From positions 1 through 50,125 of the forward strand of contig NZ_RHNR01000013.1 in assembly GCF_003946025.1 (NCBI RefSeq): a DNA stretch of 50,125 nucleotides, given 5' to 3'. Numbering within the stretch: position 1 is the first letter of the stretch; each line of letters starts with the position of its first letter. Of the stretch, positions 26,945 through 34,838 are shown one piece after another. The notes below the pieces were generated by a model. The model was not told the DNA's origin and ran no database searches. It saw only the letters and a program-made list of their open reading frames with translations. The position numbers and the translations under genes are program-made. The stretch is from Lacticaseibacillus songhuajiangensis. Lineage in GTDB: Bacteria > Bacillota > Bacilli > Lactobacillales > Lactobacillaceae.

Positions 26945-28582
26945 ATGAAGAAAAAACCATTATGGACCGGGCTGGCAGCTGTTGCCTTGACCCTGGTACT
27001 CGCGGCTTGTGGCGGCAAGAGCGCGGACACAAGTAAGTTGCAGACGATTAACCGGATGGCGAAGGATGTCATCTCGACCATGGACCCACAGAAGGCGGTT
27101 GACGCCATTGCCGGGCAGGTCATTGAAGACACCAACGCCGGCTTGCTACGTTATGACGGCAAGAAGTTGGAGCCAGATGAAGCAACGGCTTTGCCTAAGG
27201 TTTCTAAGGACCAGAAGACTTACACCTTTACGCTGCGCAAGAACCTGAAGTGGAGTAATGGTGAGCAGGTCACGGCTAAGGACTACGTATACGCTTGGCA
27301 GCGTCTGGCGGACCCGAAGACCAAGTCCGAATACGCGTACATCGCCTCGGGTATTTTGAACGCTGACGCCATTACAGCCGGCAAGAAGGATCCCAGCACG
27401 CTCGGCGTGAAGGCGGAAGGCAAGTACAAGTTTGTCGTGAAGCTCGACCGGCCAATGCCTTACTTCAAGACGATGATTACACTCTGTGTATTCGACCCTA
27501 CCCAGAAGTCTGCGGTTGATAAGCACGGCGACAAGTTCGGGACCAGCGCGAACACCCAGACTTACAACGGGCCATACGTGCTGACTAAGTGGAACGGTTC
27601 CTCTAACACCTGGGTTGAAAAGAAGAACCCGAACTACTGGAACGCCAAGAACGTCCACGTGAAGACAATCAAGACGCAGGTGGTTAAGGAAACCACGACC
27701 GCACTGAACCTGTTCCAGTCCGGTAAGCTCGATGACGCCATCATTTCCGGTGACACCGCCGCCCAGATGCAAAATGATTCCCAGTACAACACCGTTGAAC
27801 AGGGCCGGACCAGCTACCTGGAACTGAACGCCCAGCGGGTGCCAGAACTGGCCAACGTCAACATTCGCAAGGCGCTGTCCATGGCCATCAACCGGAAGGA
27901 ATTCATCAAGAAGGTGCTCGGCGATGGCTCCAAGCCAATCAGCCAGGTTGTCCCTTACGGTCTGTTCACCAACGAAGACAACAACAAGGACTTCGCAACG
28001 GAGGCTTCCAAGGCCAACGCCGCGGACTCCAAGTACGACGTGAAGAAGGCTGCTGCCCTCTACAAGAAGGGCCTGAAGGAACTCGGCAAGAGCACCATCA
28101 GCTTCACGCTGACTGGGGATGACACCGATGTTGCCAAGAAGACGCTCGAATACCTGCAGGGTGCTTGGGCCAAGGCATTGCCTGGTATCAAAGTCACAAC
28201 CAAGTCCGTACCGTTCAAGACGCGTGTTCAGCTGAGCCTGGACCACCAGTCTGACGCCGTGGTTTCCTCCTGGCAGGCGGACTTCCCAGACGCCATTTCC
28301 TTCCTGGATCTGTTCACAACGGGTAACTCTTACAACTCCGGTAACTGGAGTAACGCTAAGTACGACCAGCTGATTAAGGACTCCAAGGATAAGGATGCGG
28401 CAAGCATCTCTAAGCGCTGGGCTGACCTGAAGCAGGCCGACGAAATCCTCGCCCAGCAGCAGGGTGTCATTAGCCTCTACCAGACCGGTGAAGCGCACCT
28501 GACCAAGAAGACCATCAAGGACATGCCATACAGTCCTGGTAACATGATCAACTTCGTCGGCACCACGAACATCACGAAGTAG
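26945..28582 (+). CDS. oppA: Oligopeptide-binding lipoprotein OppA, paralogue 4
   Basis: A 545-residue SBP family 5 lipoprotein with lipobox LAAC (Cys22). Together with paralogue 5 it forms a second subgroup, marked by TLCVFDP/TLCVFNP where paralogues 1-3 have TFDP preceded by LQ. It also has LQGAWAKALPGIKV, and VVPYGLFTN in the middle, where the peptide pocket lies. ATG 26945 has GGGGAG upstream; an in-frame ATG at 26924 precedes that site and is rejected. The full-length 3'-UTR element E2 begins 4 nt after the stop codon. Confidence 0.93.
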   Translation: MKKKPLWTGLAAVALTLVLAACGGKSADTSKLQTINRMAKDVISTMDPQKAVDAIAGQVIEDTNAGLLRYDGKKLEPDEATALPKVSKDQKTYTFTLRKNLKWSNGEQVTAKDYVYAWQRLADPKTKSEYAYIASGILNADAITAGKKDPSTLGVKAEGKYKFVVKLDRPMPYFKTMITLCVFDPTQKSAVDKHGDKFGTSANTQTYNGPYVLTKWNGSSNTWVEKKNPNYWNAKNVHVKTIKTQVVKETTTALNLFQSGKLDDAIISGDTAAQMQNDSQYNTVEQGRTSYLELNAQRVPELANVNIRKALSMAINRKEFIKKVLGDGSKPISQVVPYGLFTNEDNNKDFATEASKANAADSKYDVKKAAALYKKGLKELGKSTISFTLTGDDTDVAKKTLEYLQGAWAKALPGIKVTTKSVPFKTRVQLSLDHQSDAVVSSWQADFPDAISFLDLFTTGNSYNSGNWSNAKYDQLIKDSKDKDAASISKRWADLKQADEILAQQQGVISLYQTGEAHLTKKTIKDMPYSPGNMINFVGTTNITK

Positions 28583-28586
28583 GGAA

Positions 28587-28790
28587 GAGCGGGCCACGAT
28601 GCGCTTAGCTCTCGAGCATTAACGTAATAAGACCGCTATTCCGGTTTTTGGAATAGTGGTCTTATTGGGTTAAGCGGAGCCAGACGCTCTTAATGTTTTA
28701 GCGTTTAGAGCGTCGGACAGCGAAGCGTAGGTGGCGGACTCCTCACCGTAATTCGGATTGGTCAGGAGTCCGCCGGCGTAACAGCGCTGT
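28587..28790 (+). repeat. Family E structured 3'-UTR element, copy E2
   Basis: It has the same order as E1. The 5' block is GAGCGGGCCACGATGCGC then TTAGC, with GAGCATTAACGTAAT. Hairpin 1 pairs 28626-28642 with 28650-28666 (17 bp with one G-U pair), then GGGTTA. An extra hairpin GACGCTC (28683-28689) pairs with GAGCGTC (28708-28714). Hairpin 2 pairs GGCGGACTCCT (28733-28743) with AGGAGTCCGCC (28764-28774), holding the conserved CTCACC and GATTGGTC. A final palindrome ACAGCGCTGT lies at 28781-28790. Stem sequences differ from E1 but remain paired, which supports an RNA-level or cruciform structure. It sits between the oppA4 stop and terminator. Confidence 0.75.
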
Positions 28791-28796
28791 AGATGA

Positions 28797-28833
28797 AAAG
28801 TTCCGCTACCAATATCGGTAGCGGAACTTTTTG
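28797..28833 (+). terminator. Terminator of oppA paralogue 4
   Basis: AAAGTTCCGCTACC pairs with GGTAGCGGAACTTT around AATATC and is followed by a T run. Confidence 0.9.
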
Positions 28834-29156
28834 TATATAAGCGCGAAATATGCACCGGTATGCTGAAAAAACGGAACGGATTGACTATTCATTGTGACAT
28901 AAATGAGCAAGCAACTCATAATGGTGTTTACGCCGCATAAACGGCAATGCGGCGAAATATGAACAAAAATAATGGCGAATCATAACAAGATGCTGATATG
29001 ACAGCGTTGATAGCGAAATTCAATCTATTGAAACTTGCGTCATCATGGCCATCTGGTTAGAAAAAAGTCACAAAAAATTAGGAAATAAGTATACAAATGA
29101 CAAAACGTGCGGTATTCTAGTCACATCCTAATTATTTGTGGAGGCACAATTTTATC
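28834..29156 (+). promoter_or_regulatory. Upstream region of oppA paralogue 5
   Basis: No gene is seen in this 323-bp gap. Motif variants lie at about 28892 (TTGTGACATAAATGAG), 28952 (GCGGCGAAATATGAAC) and 29066 (AGTCACAAAAAATTAG). The likely -10 is TATTCT at 29113-29118, with TATACA at 29090-29095 as -35 (17-bp spacing). The ribosome site GTGGAGG follows. Confidence 0.45.
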
Positions 29157-30788
29157 ATGAAGAAGAAACCACTATGGCTGGGCGTCGCAGCGACGTCTCT
29201 AGCCCTTTTGCTTGCAGCTTGCGGCGGCAATAGCAGCTCTAGTTCCAAGACGCAGACGATTACCCGCATGTCCAAGGACGTCATTTCGACCATGGACACG
29301 CAGATGGCGACCGACGCCATTTCCGGGCAGGTGCTTGACGACACCAACGCCGGACTTCTGCGGTACCACGGCAACAAACTTGAAGCTGACGTCGCCAAGT
29401 CACTGCCTAAGGTTTCTAAAGATCAGCTGACTTACACCTTCAGCCTGCGCCACGGCACCAAGTGGAGTGACGGCAAGGAAGTCACCGCCAAGGACTTCGT
29501 TTATTCCTGGCAGCGGCTGGTTGACCCGAAGACCAAGTCCGAATACGCTTACATTGCTTCTGGCATCAAGAACACCGACGCCATCACGGCCGGCAAGATG
29601 GACAAGAGCAAGCTGGGCGTTAAGGCCATTGGCAAGTACACTTTCCAGGTTAAGCTGGATCGGGCAATGCCATACTTTGAAAAGATGATTACCCTTTGTG
29701 TCTTCAACCCAACTGAAAAGTCCGCGGTTGATAAGTGGGGCAAGAAGTTCGCCACGAGCTCCAAGTACCTGACCAACAACGGCCCATACACGCTGAAGAA
29801 CTGGAATGGTTCCGACAACACCTGGACCGAAGTCAAGAACCCGAAGTACTGGAACGCCAAGAACGTCCACGTGACGAAGATTAAGACGCAGGTTGTTAAG
29901 GAAACGACCACTGCACTCAACCTCTTCCAGTCCGGCAAGCTCAACGACGCCATCATCTCTGGTGATAGCGCAAGCCAGATGCAAAATGATTCCCAGTACA
30001 ACACGGTTCAGCAGGCTCGTACCACTTACCTCGAAATGAACGCTAAGCGGGTACCTGCCCTGGGTAACGCCAACATTCGCAAGGCGCTGTCCATGTCCAT
30101 CAACCGTAAGGAATTCATCAAGAAGGTCCTCGGTGATGGTTCCAAGCCAATCACCCAGCCAGTACCTTACGGTCTGTTTACCAACGACAAGACCGGTGAT
30201 GACTTCGCAACTGACGCTTCCAAGAAGTACTCTAGCAACTCCGATTACGATACCAAGAAGGCTGCTGAATACTACAAGAAGGGTCTGAAGGAACTCGGCA
30301 AGTCCAGCATCTCCTTCACCCTGCTGTCTGACGATACTGATGTTGCTAAGAAGACTCTCGAATACCTGCAGGGTGCTTGGTCCAAGGCACTTCCTGGTAT
30401 CAAGGTTTCCACCAAGTCCGTACCATTCAAGACCCGTGTCCAGCTGAGTCTTGACCACCAGGCTGACGTGGTTGTTTCATCCTGGCAGGCTGACTTCCCT
30501 GACGCCATCTCCTTCCTCGACATGTGGGTAACTGGTAACAGTTACAACATGGGTAACTGGAGCAACGCGCAGTACGATGCCCTCATCAAGAAGTCCAAGA
30601 CGACCGATGCAACGGATGTTGCTAAGCGTTGGGACGACCTGAAGCAGGCTGATGAGATCATCGCCCGCGACCAGAGTGTCATCGGTCTCTACCAGACCGG
30701 TGAAGCGCACCTGACCAAGAAGTCCATCAAGGGCATGCTTTACAGCCCAGGCAACATGATCGACTTTGTCGGTGTGACGAACAAGTAA
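29157..30788 (+). CDS. oppA: Oligopeptide-binding lipoprotein OppA, paralogue 5
   Basis: A 543-residue SBP family 5 lipoprotein; lipobox LAAC with Cys22. It is closest to paralogue 4 (ADVAKSLPKVSKDQLTYTFSLR; PYGLFTN; LQGAWSKALPGIKVSTKSVPFK). ATG 29157 follows GTGGAGG; an in-frame ATG at 29136 precedes that site. It is the last of the array. The stop codon is followed after 12 nt by repeat family A copy B, whose inner hairpin ends in a T run and may serve as the terminator, since no other is seen. Confidence 0.93.
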   Translation: MKKKPLWLGVAATSLALLLAACGGNSSSSSKTQTITRMSKDVISTMDTQMATDAISGQVLDDTNAGLLRYHGNKLEADVAKSLPKVSKDQLTYTFSLRHGTKWSDGKEVTAKDFVYSWQRLVDPKTKSEYAYIASGIKNTDAITAGKMDKSKLGVKAIGKYTFQVKLDRAMPYFEKMITLCVFNPTEKSAVDKWGKKFATSSKYLTNNGPYTLKNWNGSDNTWTEVKNPKYWNAKNVHVTKIKTQVVKETTTALNLFQSGKLNDAIISGDSASQMQNDSQYNTVQQARTTYLEMNAKRVPALGNANIRKALSMSINRKEFIKKVLGDGSKPITQPVPYGLFTNDKTGDDFATDASKKYSSNSDYDTKKAAEYYKKGLKELGKSSISFTLLSDDTDVAKKTLEYLQGAWSKALPGIKVSTKSVPFKTRVQLSLDHQADVVVSSWQADFPDAISFLDMWVTGNSYNMGNWSNAQYDALIKKSKTTDATDVAKRWDDLKQADEIIARDQSVIGLYQTGEAHLTKKSIKGMLYSPGNMIDFVGVTNK

Positions 30789-30800
30789 AACTGTGGCGGG

Positions 30801-31018
30801 ACTGAGGCGGATTGCTTCCGTTTGAGAAACTCCGCCGGCGGGGACCGTTCGAGCCTCCTGCCGGAGTCTCTCACTGGGGAATTTGCCTCTGTGAGTCAAA
30901 TTCCCGCTCCCGAAAAAATGAGCGGTGTACTCAGCGCACGAAAACCGTGTGAGCTGAGTACACTGCTCATTTTTTTGTCGCCGGCTCCGTTTCTCAAACT
31001 CCACCAATCCGCCTCAGT
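30801..31018 (+). repeat. Family A structured repeat, copy B
   Basis: The outer arms ACTGAGGCGGATTG (30801-30814) and CAATCCGCCTCAGT (31005-31018) are perfect. The second helix is GTTTGAGAAAC (30820-30830) with GTTTCTCAAAC (30989-30999). The middle hairpin is GGGAATTTG/CAAATTCCC (30877-30885 with 30897-30905). The inner hairpin pairs 30913-30935 with 30953-30975 with one interruption and ends in seven T. The conserved single-stranded blocks GGCGGGGACCGTTCGAGCC and CGCTCCCGA are shared with the other copies. It directly follows oppA5. Confidence 0.8.
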
Positions 31019-31029
31019 TCCGTGTGCAC

Positions 31030-31045
31030 TCACGATATATCGTGA
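31030..31045. repeat. Perfect 16-bp palindrome between family A copies B and C
   Basis: TCACGATATATCGTGA reads the same on both strands. It lies 12 bp beyond copy B in a gene-free spacer of about 165 bp. It could be an operator or a remnant of the repeat pair; function is unknown. Confidence 0.5.
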
Positions 31046-31183
31046 TGGACAAAAGTACATCTTGAACTCATGGAATGTATCGTTGGACAACACATTGAAT
31101 AGTCATTGGCATCCGATGACGTTGCGGTGTTTCAAAAGGTTCATGACGTCGAAATTGAAGCTGCTTTGCCGTTTGTCCACGGA

Positions 31184-31393
31184 GGTGTGGGGTGTTTGGG
31201 CGGAGCGATTGGGGATGAAGCGGCGAAAAAAATGTTGTTTGGAGACACGGCGTATTTTGCCGTGGCTGCACACAACATTTTCGGGAGCGCGAATTTGACG
31301 CGGGCTTTGCGGCAAATTCGCCAGTGAGAGCCCGTGGGCTCGAACGGTCCCCGCCGCGCAGTCCCCAATCGCGTAGCCCAAACGCCCCACACC
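31184..31393 (-). repeat. Family A structured repeat, copy C (inverted relative to B)
   Basis: Outer arms lie at 31184-31201 and 31376-31393 (GGTGTGGGG start, one mismatch). Read on the minus strand it has the same internal order as copy B: the GGCGGGGACCGTTCGAGCC core, TCTCACTGG, the GCGAATTTG hairpin, CGCTCCCGA, then an inner AT-ending hairpin and TTTTTTT. It faces copy B across a spacer of about 165 bp and lies upstream of GGDEF/EAL gene 2. Confidence 0.78.
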
Positions 31394-31557
31394 GAAGCAG
31401 CCAACTCCCACAACAGTAGTAGCCGCTACCTGTATAATTGCGGTATTATTGTAAGGTATGCATTAACTCGAATTTTGAAGATACGCATCACCGAAAAAAT
31501 GATGCGCATCAGCGTTTCTGGGGGGAAACGTTACTATCCGCAGGGGGGACAAGTAAG

Positions 31558-33381
31558 ATGGACGAGGTGATTGCGTGGACAATCCGCGCATTCGTGGTCA
31601 GCGTGTTCAGCGCTGGTTACATTCGCCTGCACCAACGGGTGTGGGACCGCGCTTTTGATCAGGGCAATAAACCACAGCGTCGCCAGGCAAATCGGGTCCT
31701 GCTGACGATTCTTTGTGTTGGGCTAGGCTTAGGTTTGGCCGTGGGCAGTAACTATGTCGACGGGATGGGCACGATGACCTATCAGAACGTCGGCCTGTAC
31801 ATCATGACCATCGGCCTGTTTGACCAGCACATCCGCCTGCCGGAATACTGGGCGCGCGCGGCCGTGGTGCTCTTAGTGTGGTACAAAACGCAGACGGAAG
31901 TCCTGAGTGCACGTTTTGTGATTGAACTCGTCATTTTGCTGGTCACCTTGTACCTCGTGCGGCGCTTCCATAGTTTCATGCGCGTCAGTTGGCAGATGAC
32001 GGCCACCGGCATTGTGCTGGCGGCGCTGTACTGGTTTGACTGGGGCGGCGAAACCGGTATGCTCATTCTGGACCGCACCATGCAGGTGCAGGCGTTCAGT
32101 CTGTACGTGATGATGATGATTTTTGCCAACCTCTCCTGGACCGCGTCCTACCGCGCTAGTTTGCGCAACCAGGACATGGAGCGGCTCGCGACTTACGATA
32201 CGCTGACCAATGCCAAGAACTTCACGCTCTACCAGACTGAAGTGACGGAGTTGTTTGAGGACGCCAAGAAGAAGAGCAAGCCGCTGACCATCGTGGCGCT
32301 GGACATTGACCACTTTAAGCAGGTTAACGACACTTACGGGCACCTGGCCGGCAATGCGATTTTGATTGGGGTGGCGACGCTGCTGGAACAGATTGCCAAT
32401 GACGAGACCGGCACCCAGCACGTCTACCGCACCGGTGGCGAAGAGTTCACGCTCGCGTTCTCTGGCTTCACACCGGAACAGGTGCTGCCGGTGGTCAACA
32501 AAATTTGTATGACGGTGCGCCACAAGCAGTTCAAATATGGTGATTTCCACATCGCCGTCACGCTGTCAGTAGGGATTACCACCTTGCGCTCGATTGACCG
32601 CACGATTGATGATGTCTTTAAGCGCGCCGATGATAGTCTTTACGCCAGCAAGCGGCGCGGTCGTGACGCCATTACTGTTGAAGGGATGCCGATGCAGATG
32701 GATGATGATGGGATTCGTGATACGCGTTACGCGTATTTTGCCCAGGGCATTGTGGACGCCAGCACTCAAGATAAGACGCCGTGGGGCAGTGAACTACTCT
32801 TGCGCATGTACGACCCGCAAAAGGCGCGCTGGGTGCTGCCGGAAAGCTTCGATATTTCCGTGCGCCGGCAAATTGGCTTGTTGCGGGATGCGCTGCGCAA
32901 TTCGACTTGCCGCCGCTTCACACTGAACCTGACAACGGAGCAGTTTGCCGACGTCGACGTGGCGCGCGCAATTGCTGATTTCCGGCAGGCGACCCCAGAA
33001 CTAGAGGAACTCATTGTCGAAATTACGCAGGTGCCGCACCTGCAGTCTGTGCGCCGCGTCGCCACCATCTATCATCAGGCCAACGTGCTGGTGTTCATTG
33101 ATGATGTCGGCAGTGATAATCGCTATGCCGAGGTGCTGAACGTTCTGCCTTTTGCGGATGGTGTGAAGTTCGCGATGCAGAATCTGCGCGGCAGCGATAC
33201 CCGCGAGCGCATGTTTGAGCGGATTGGCTTCTGGCAGCAGGTGGCCAGCGACAACAACCTCAGCTTCGTGTTGGAGGGGGTCGAAGATCGCGACGACATG
33301 GAAGTGACGCGCGATAAGTTCGGGATTCGCTACATGCAGGGCTACTACTTCGGTAAGCCGAGTTTGCCGGATGCCAGTTAA
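31558..33381 (+). CDS. Membrane GGDEF-EAL protein with intact catalytic motifs
   Basis: A 607-residue protein with about six N-terminal membrane helices (residues 1-200). A GGDEF domain follows (LDIDHFKQVNDTYGHLAGNAIL; GGEEF at 293-297), then an EAL domain to the end. The EAL part keeps the residues needed for c-di-GMP hydrolysis: GSELLLRM, the Asn in LNLT, the Glu in VEIT, DD in FIDDVG, the Lys in GVKFAM, the Glu in LEGVE and the Gln in MQGYYFGKP. It may therefore both make and break c-di-GMP, or be biased to one activity by its sensor. It is clearly related to the protein at 24600-26444 but less degenerate. Start: ATG 31558, 9 nt after GGGGGG. The frame is open further upstream without support. 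Confidence 0.87.
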   Translation: MDEVIAWTIRAFVVSVFSAGYIRLHQRVWDRAFDQGNKPQRRQANRVLLTILCVGLGLGLAVGSNYVDGMGTMTYQNVGLYIMTIGLFDQHIRLPEYWARAAVVLLVWYKTQTEVLSARFVIELVILLVTLYLVRRFHSFMRVSWQMTATGIVLAALYWFDWGGETGMLILDRTMQVQAFSLYVMMMIFANLSWTASYRASLRNQDMERLATYDTLTNAKNFTLYQTEVTELFEDAKKKSKPLTIVALDIDHFKQVNDTYGHLAGNAILIGVATLLEQIANDETGTQHVYRTGGEEFTLAFSGFTPEQVLPVVNKICMTVRHKQFKYGDFHIAVTLSVGITTLRSIDRTIDDVFKRADDSLYASKRRGRDAITVEGMPMQMDDDGIRDTRYAYFAQGIVDASTQDKTPWGSELLLRMYDPQKARWVLPESFDISVRRQIGLLRDALRNSTCRRFTLNLTTEQFADVDVARAIADFRQATPELEELIVEITQVPHLQSVRRVATIYHQANVLVFIDDVGSDNRYAEVLNVLPFADGVKFAMQNLRGSDTRERMFERIGFWQQVASDNNLSFVLEGVEDRDDMEVTRDKFGIRYMQGYYFGKPSLPDAS

Positions 33382-33390
33382 GTCCAAACA

Positions 33391-33422
33391 AAAATCCCAG
33401 CCGTGATGGCTGGGATTTTTTT
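33391..33422. terminator. Bidirectional terminator between convergent genes
   Basis: AAAATCCCAGCC pairs with GGCTGGGATTTT around GTGAT, with T runs on both strands. It serves GGDEF/EAL gene 2 and the acyltransferase. Confidence 0.92.
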
Positions 33423-34521
33423 ATGCTTTGTGGTGTGCGGTGACAAAGCGGGTTCGCTGACCCGCAAACTTGCGGTTGAGCCAGGAATTGTCATCGGCGA
33501 GCCAGCGGGTGAGCGGCTGCATCACGATGCCGCGGATGAATTCGACGAGCAGGCAGGCGGCGAAGATGCCGAGGATAATTACGAGCGCGGCGAGCACGAA
33601 CTTACCGGCGGATAGTTGCCAGAGGCGCTCCACGTGGAGCAGGTTACCCCACAGGTATGGCCGAACGTAGGCGTTATCGTGGATCAGGTAGATGCCAAAC
33701 ATGCAGCCGGAGATGCGGTTAACCCAGGGATATGAGCGCGCCGGCATTTTGGCGGTCGCGGCGACGAGTGCCACTGCTGCGAGGGCAGCAAAAGGCGAGT
33801 TGTCGAGGACAAAGTGGGTGGCCCCGCCGACGAGAGCGGCCGAGTCGCGCAGGTTGCCCAGCAGGTCGAGCCCGGTGATGCTCAGCAGCATGATGAGGAT
33901 GGTGCTCCAGAAGGTAGCGCGCGCGTGTTTTTCCAGGAAGGCGAAGTTGCCGAGGCGCAGGTTGGCACCGAGCAGGTAGAGGACGATGAAGCGCAGGGTG
34001 CGGTCATTATCCAGCCGCATTTTGAGGAAGACCGGCAGGATGAAGAAGAAGGTAAACAGCGCCAGCGTCAGCATGACCAGCTTACGGCCGTCGGCCTGCC
34101 GGATGAAGGCGTTCAGCACTGGGCTGAGGATCACTAGCAAAATGTAGGCGGACACGAACCAGTACTGTGCATATTGCACGGGAAATAGTGACATCATCGT
34201 GCCCCAGAAGCTGAGGCTGTGGGTGTGCAGCGCGTGCAGGACGAAGAAGACCATCGAGTAAGTCCAGGTCGCCAGAATGACGGGCGTGATGCGGCGCAAC
34301 TTGAACTCGGATTTGCAGAGGAAGTAGCCCGTAATCACGATGAAAATGTCGACGCCCATTTTGCCGCCACTCACCAGAATCTGGGTGAAGAACAGCTGCG
34401 CGGTGGCCTGCGAGTAATCGGCCGACAGGAGCACCCCGTGCACAGCGAAGTGGTGTGCCAGAATCAGCAGCATCGCCAGGATGCGGAGCAGTTCGATGTT
34501 GGAGTTACGTGCTTTGTGCAT
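33421..34521 (-). CDS. Acyltransferase family 3 membrane protein (OafA-like)
   Basis: A 366-residue protein with about ten membrane helices. The N-terminal signature is NSNIELLRILAMLLILAHHFAVHG, in which the helix-1 His pair and Arg are hallmarks of acyltransferase family 3. Family members O-acylate sugars of exopolysaccharide, teichoic acid or peptidoglycan; the target here is unknown. It lacks the C-terminal SGNH domain of the peptidoglycan OatA type. The start is ATG 34521, where the conserved sequence begins; the ribosome site is weak (TAGG). The frame extends to 34602 without support. Confidence 0.85.
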   Translation of the reverse strand: MHKARNSNIELLRILAMLLILAHHFAVHGVLLSADYSQATAQLFFTQILVSGGKMGVDIFIVITGYFLCKSEFKLRRITPVILATWTYSMVFFVLHALHTHSLSFWGTMMSLFPVQYAQYWFVSAYILLVILSPVLNAFIRQADGRKLVMLTLALFTFFFILPVFLKMRLDNDRTLRFIVLYLLGANLRLGNFAFLEKHARATFWSTILIMLLSITGLDLLGNLRDSAALVGGATHFVLDNSPFAALAAVALVAATAKMPARSYPWVNRISGCMFGIYLIHDNAYVRPYLWGNLLHVERLWQLSAGKFVLAALVIILGIFAACLLVEFIRGIVMQPLTRWLADDNSWLNRKFAGQRTRFVTAHHKA

Positions 34522-34838
34522 AATTGCGCCTAGTTTCTCAGAATATGTAGGGTGAAAAATCAATGATAGCTTTATGATAGCCCCGCGGAATCGGCGCGGC
34601 AATAGACACTGGGGCGAAAGGGGTGCAAAGATGCATGTGGGGAGCCGACTAGGAAAACGAATTTTGGTGCTGCATGAATTGCTGTGCGCAAAAAATCAAA
34701 ATAAGCGGTTGGAAATACCCATTCTTGAGTCTTACTGTCATAAGTACCTGCCATCATTCGCGCAGTGGCTGGAATCAGGATGCGCTACGATGATGTCAGG
34801 ATGTTACCGCTTTCTATTAAATTCTGGAGGTCATACAC

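Noticed and set aside
30801..31393. Insertion sequence or IS remnant
   Set aside because: There are no transposase fragments, and no target duplications were visible by eye. The conserved parts are hairpins and unpaired cores, not terminal repeats with a gene between. A MITE-like origin is still possible.
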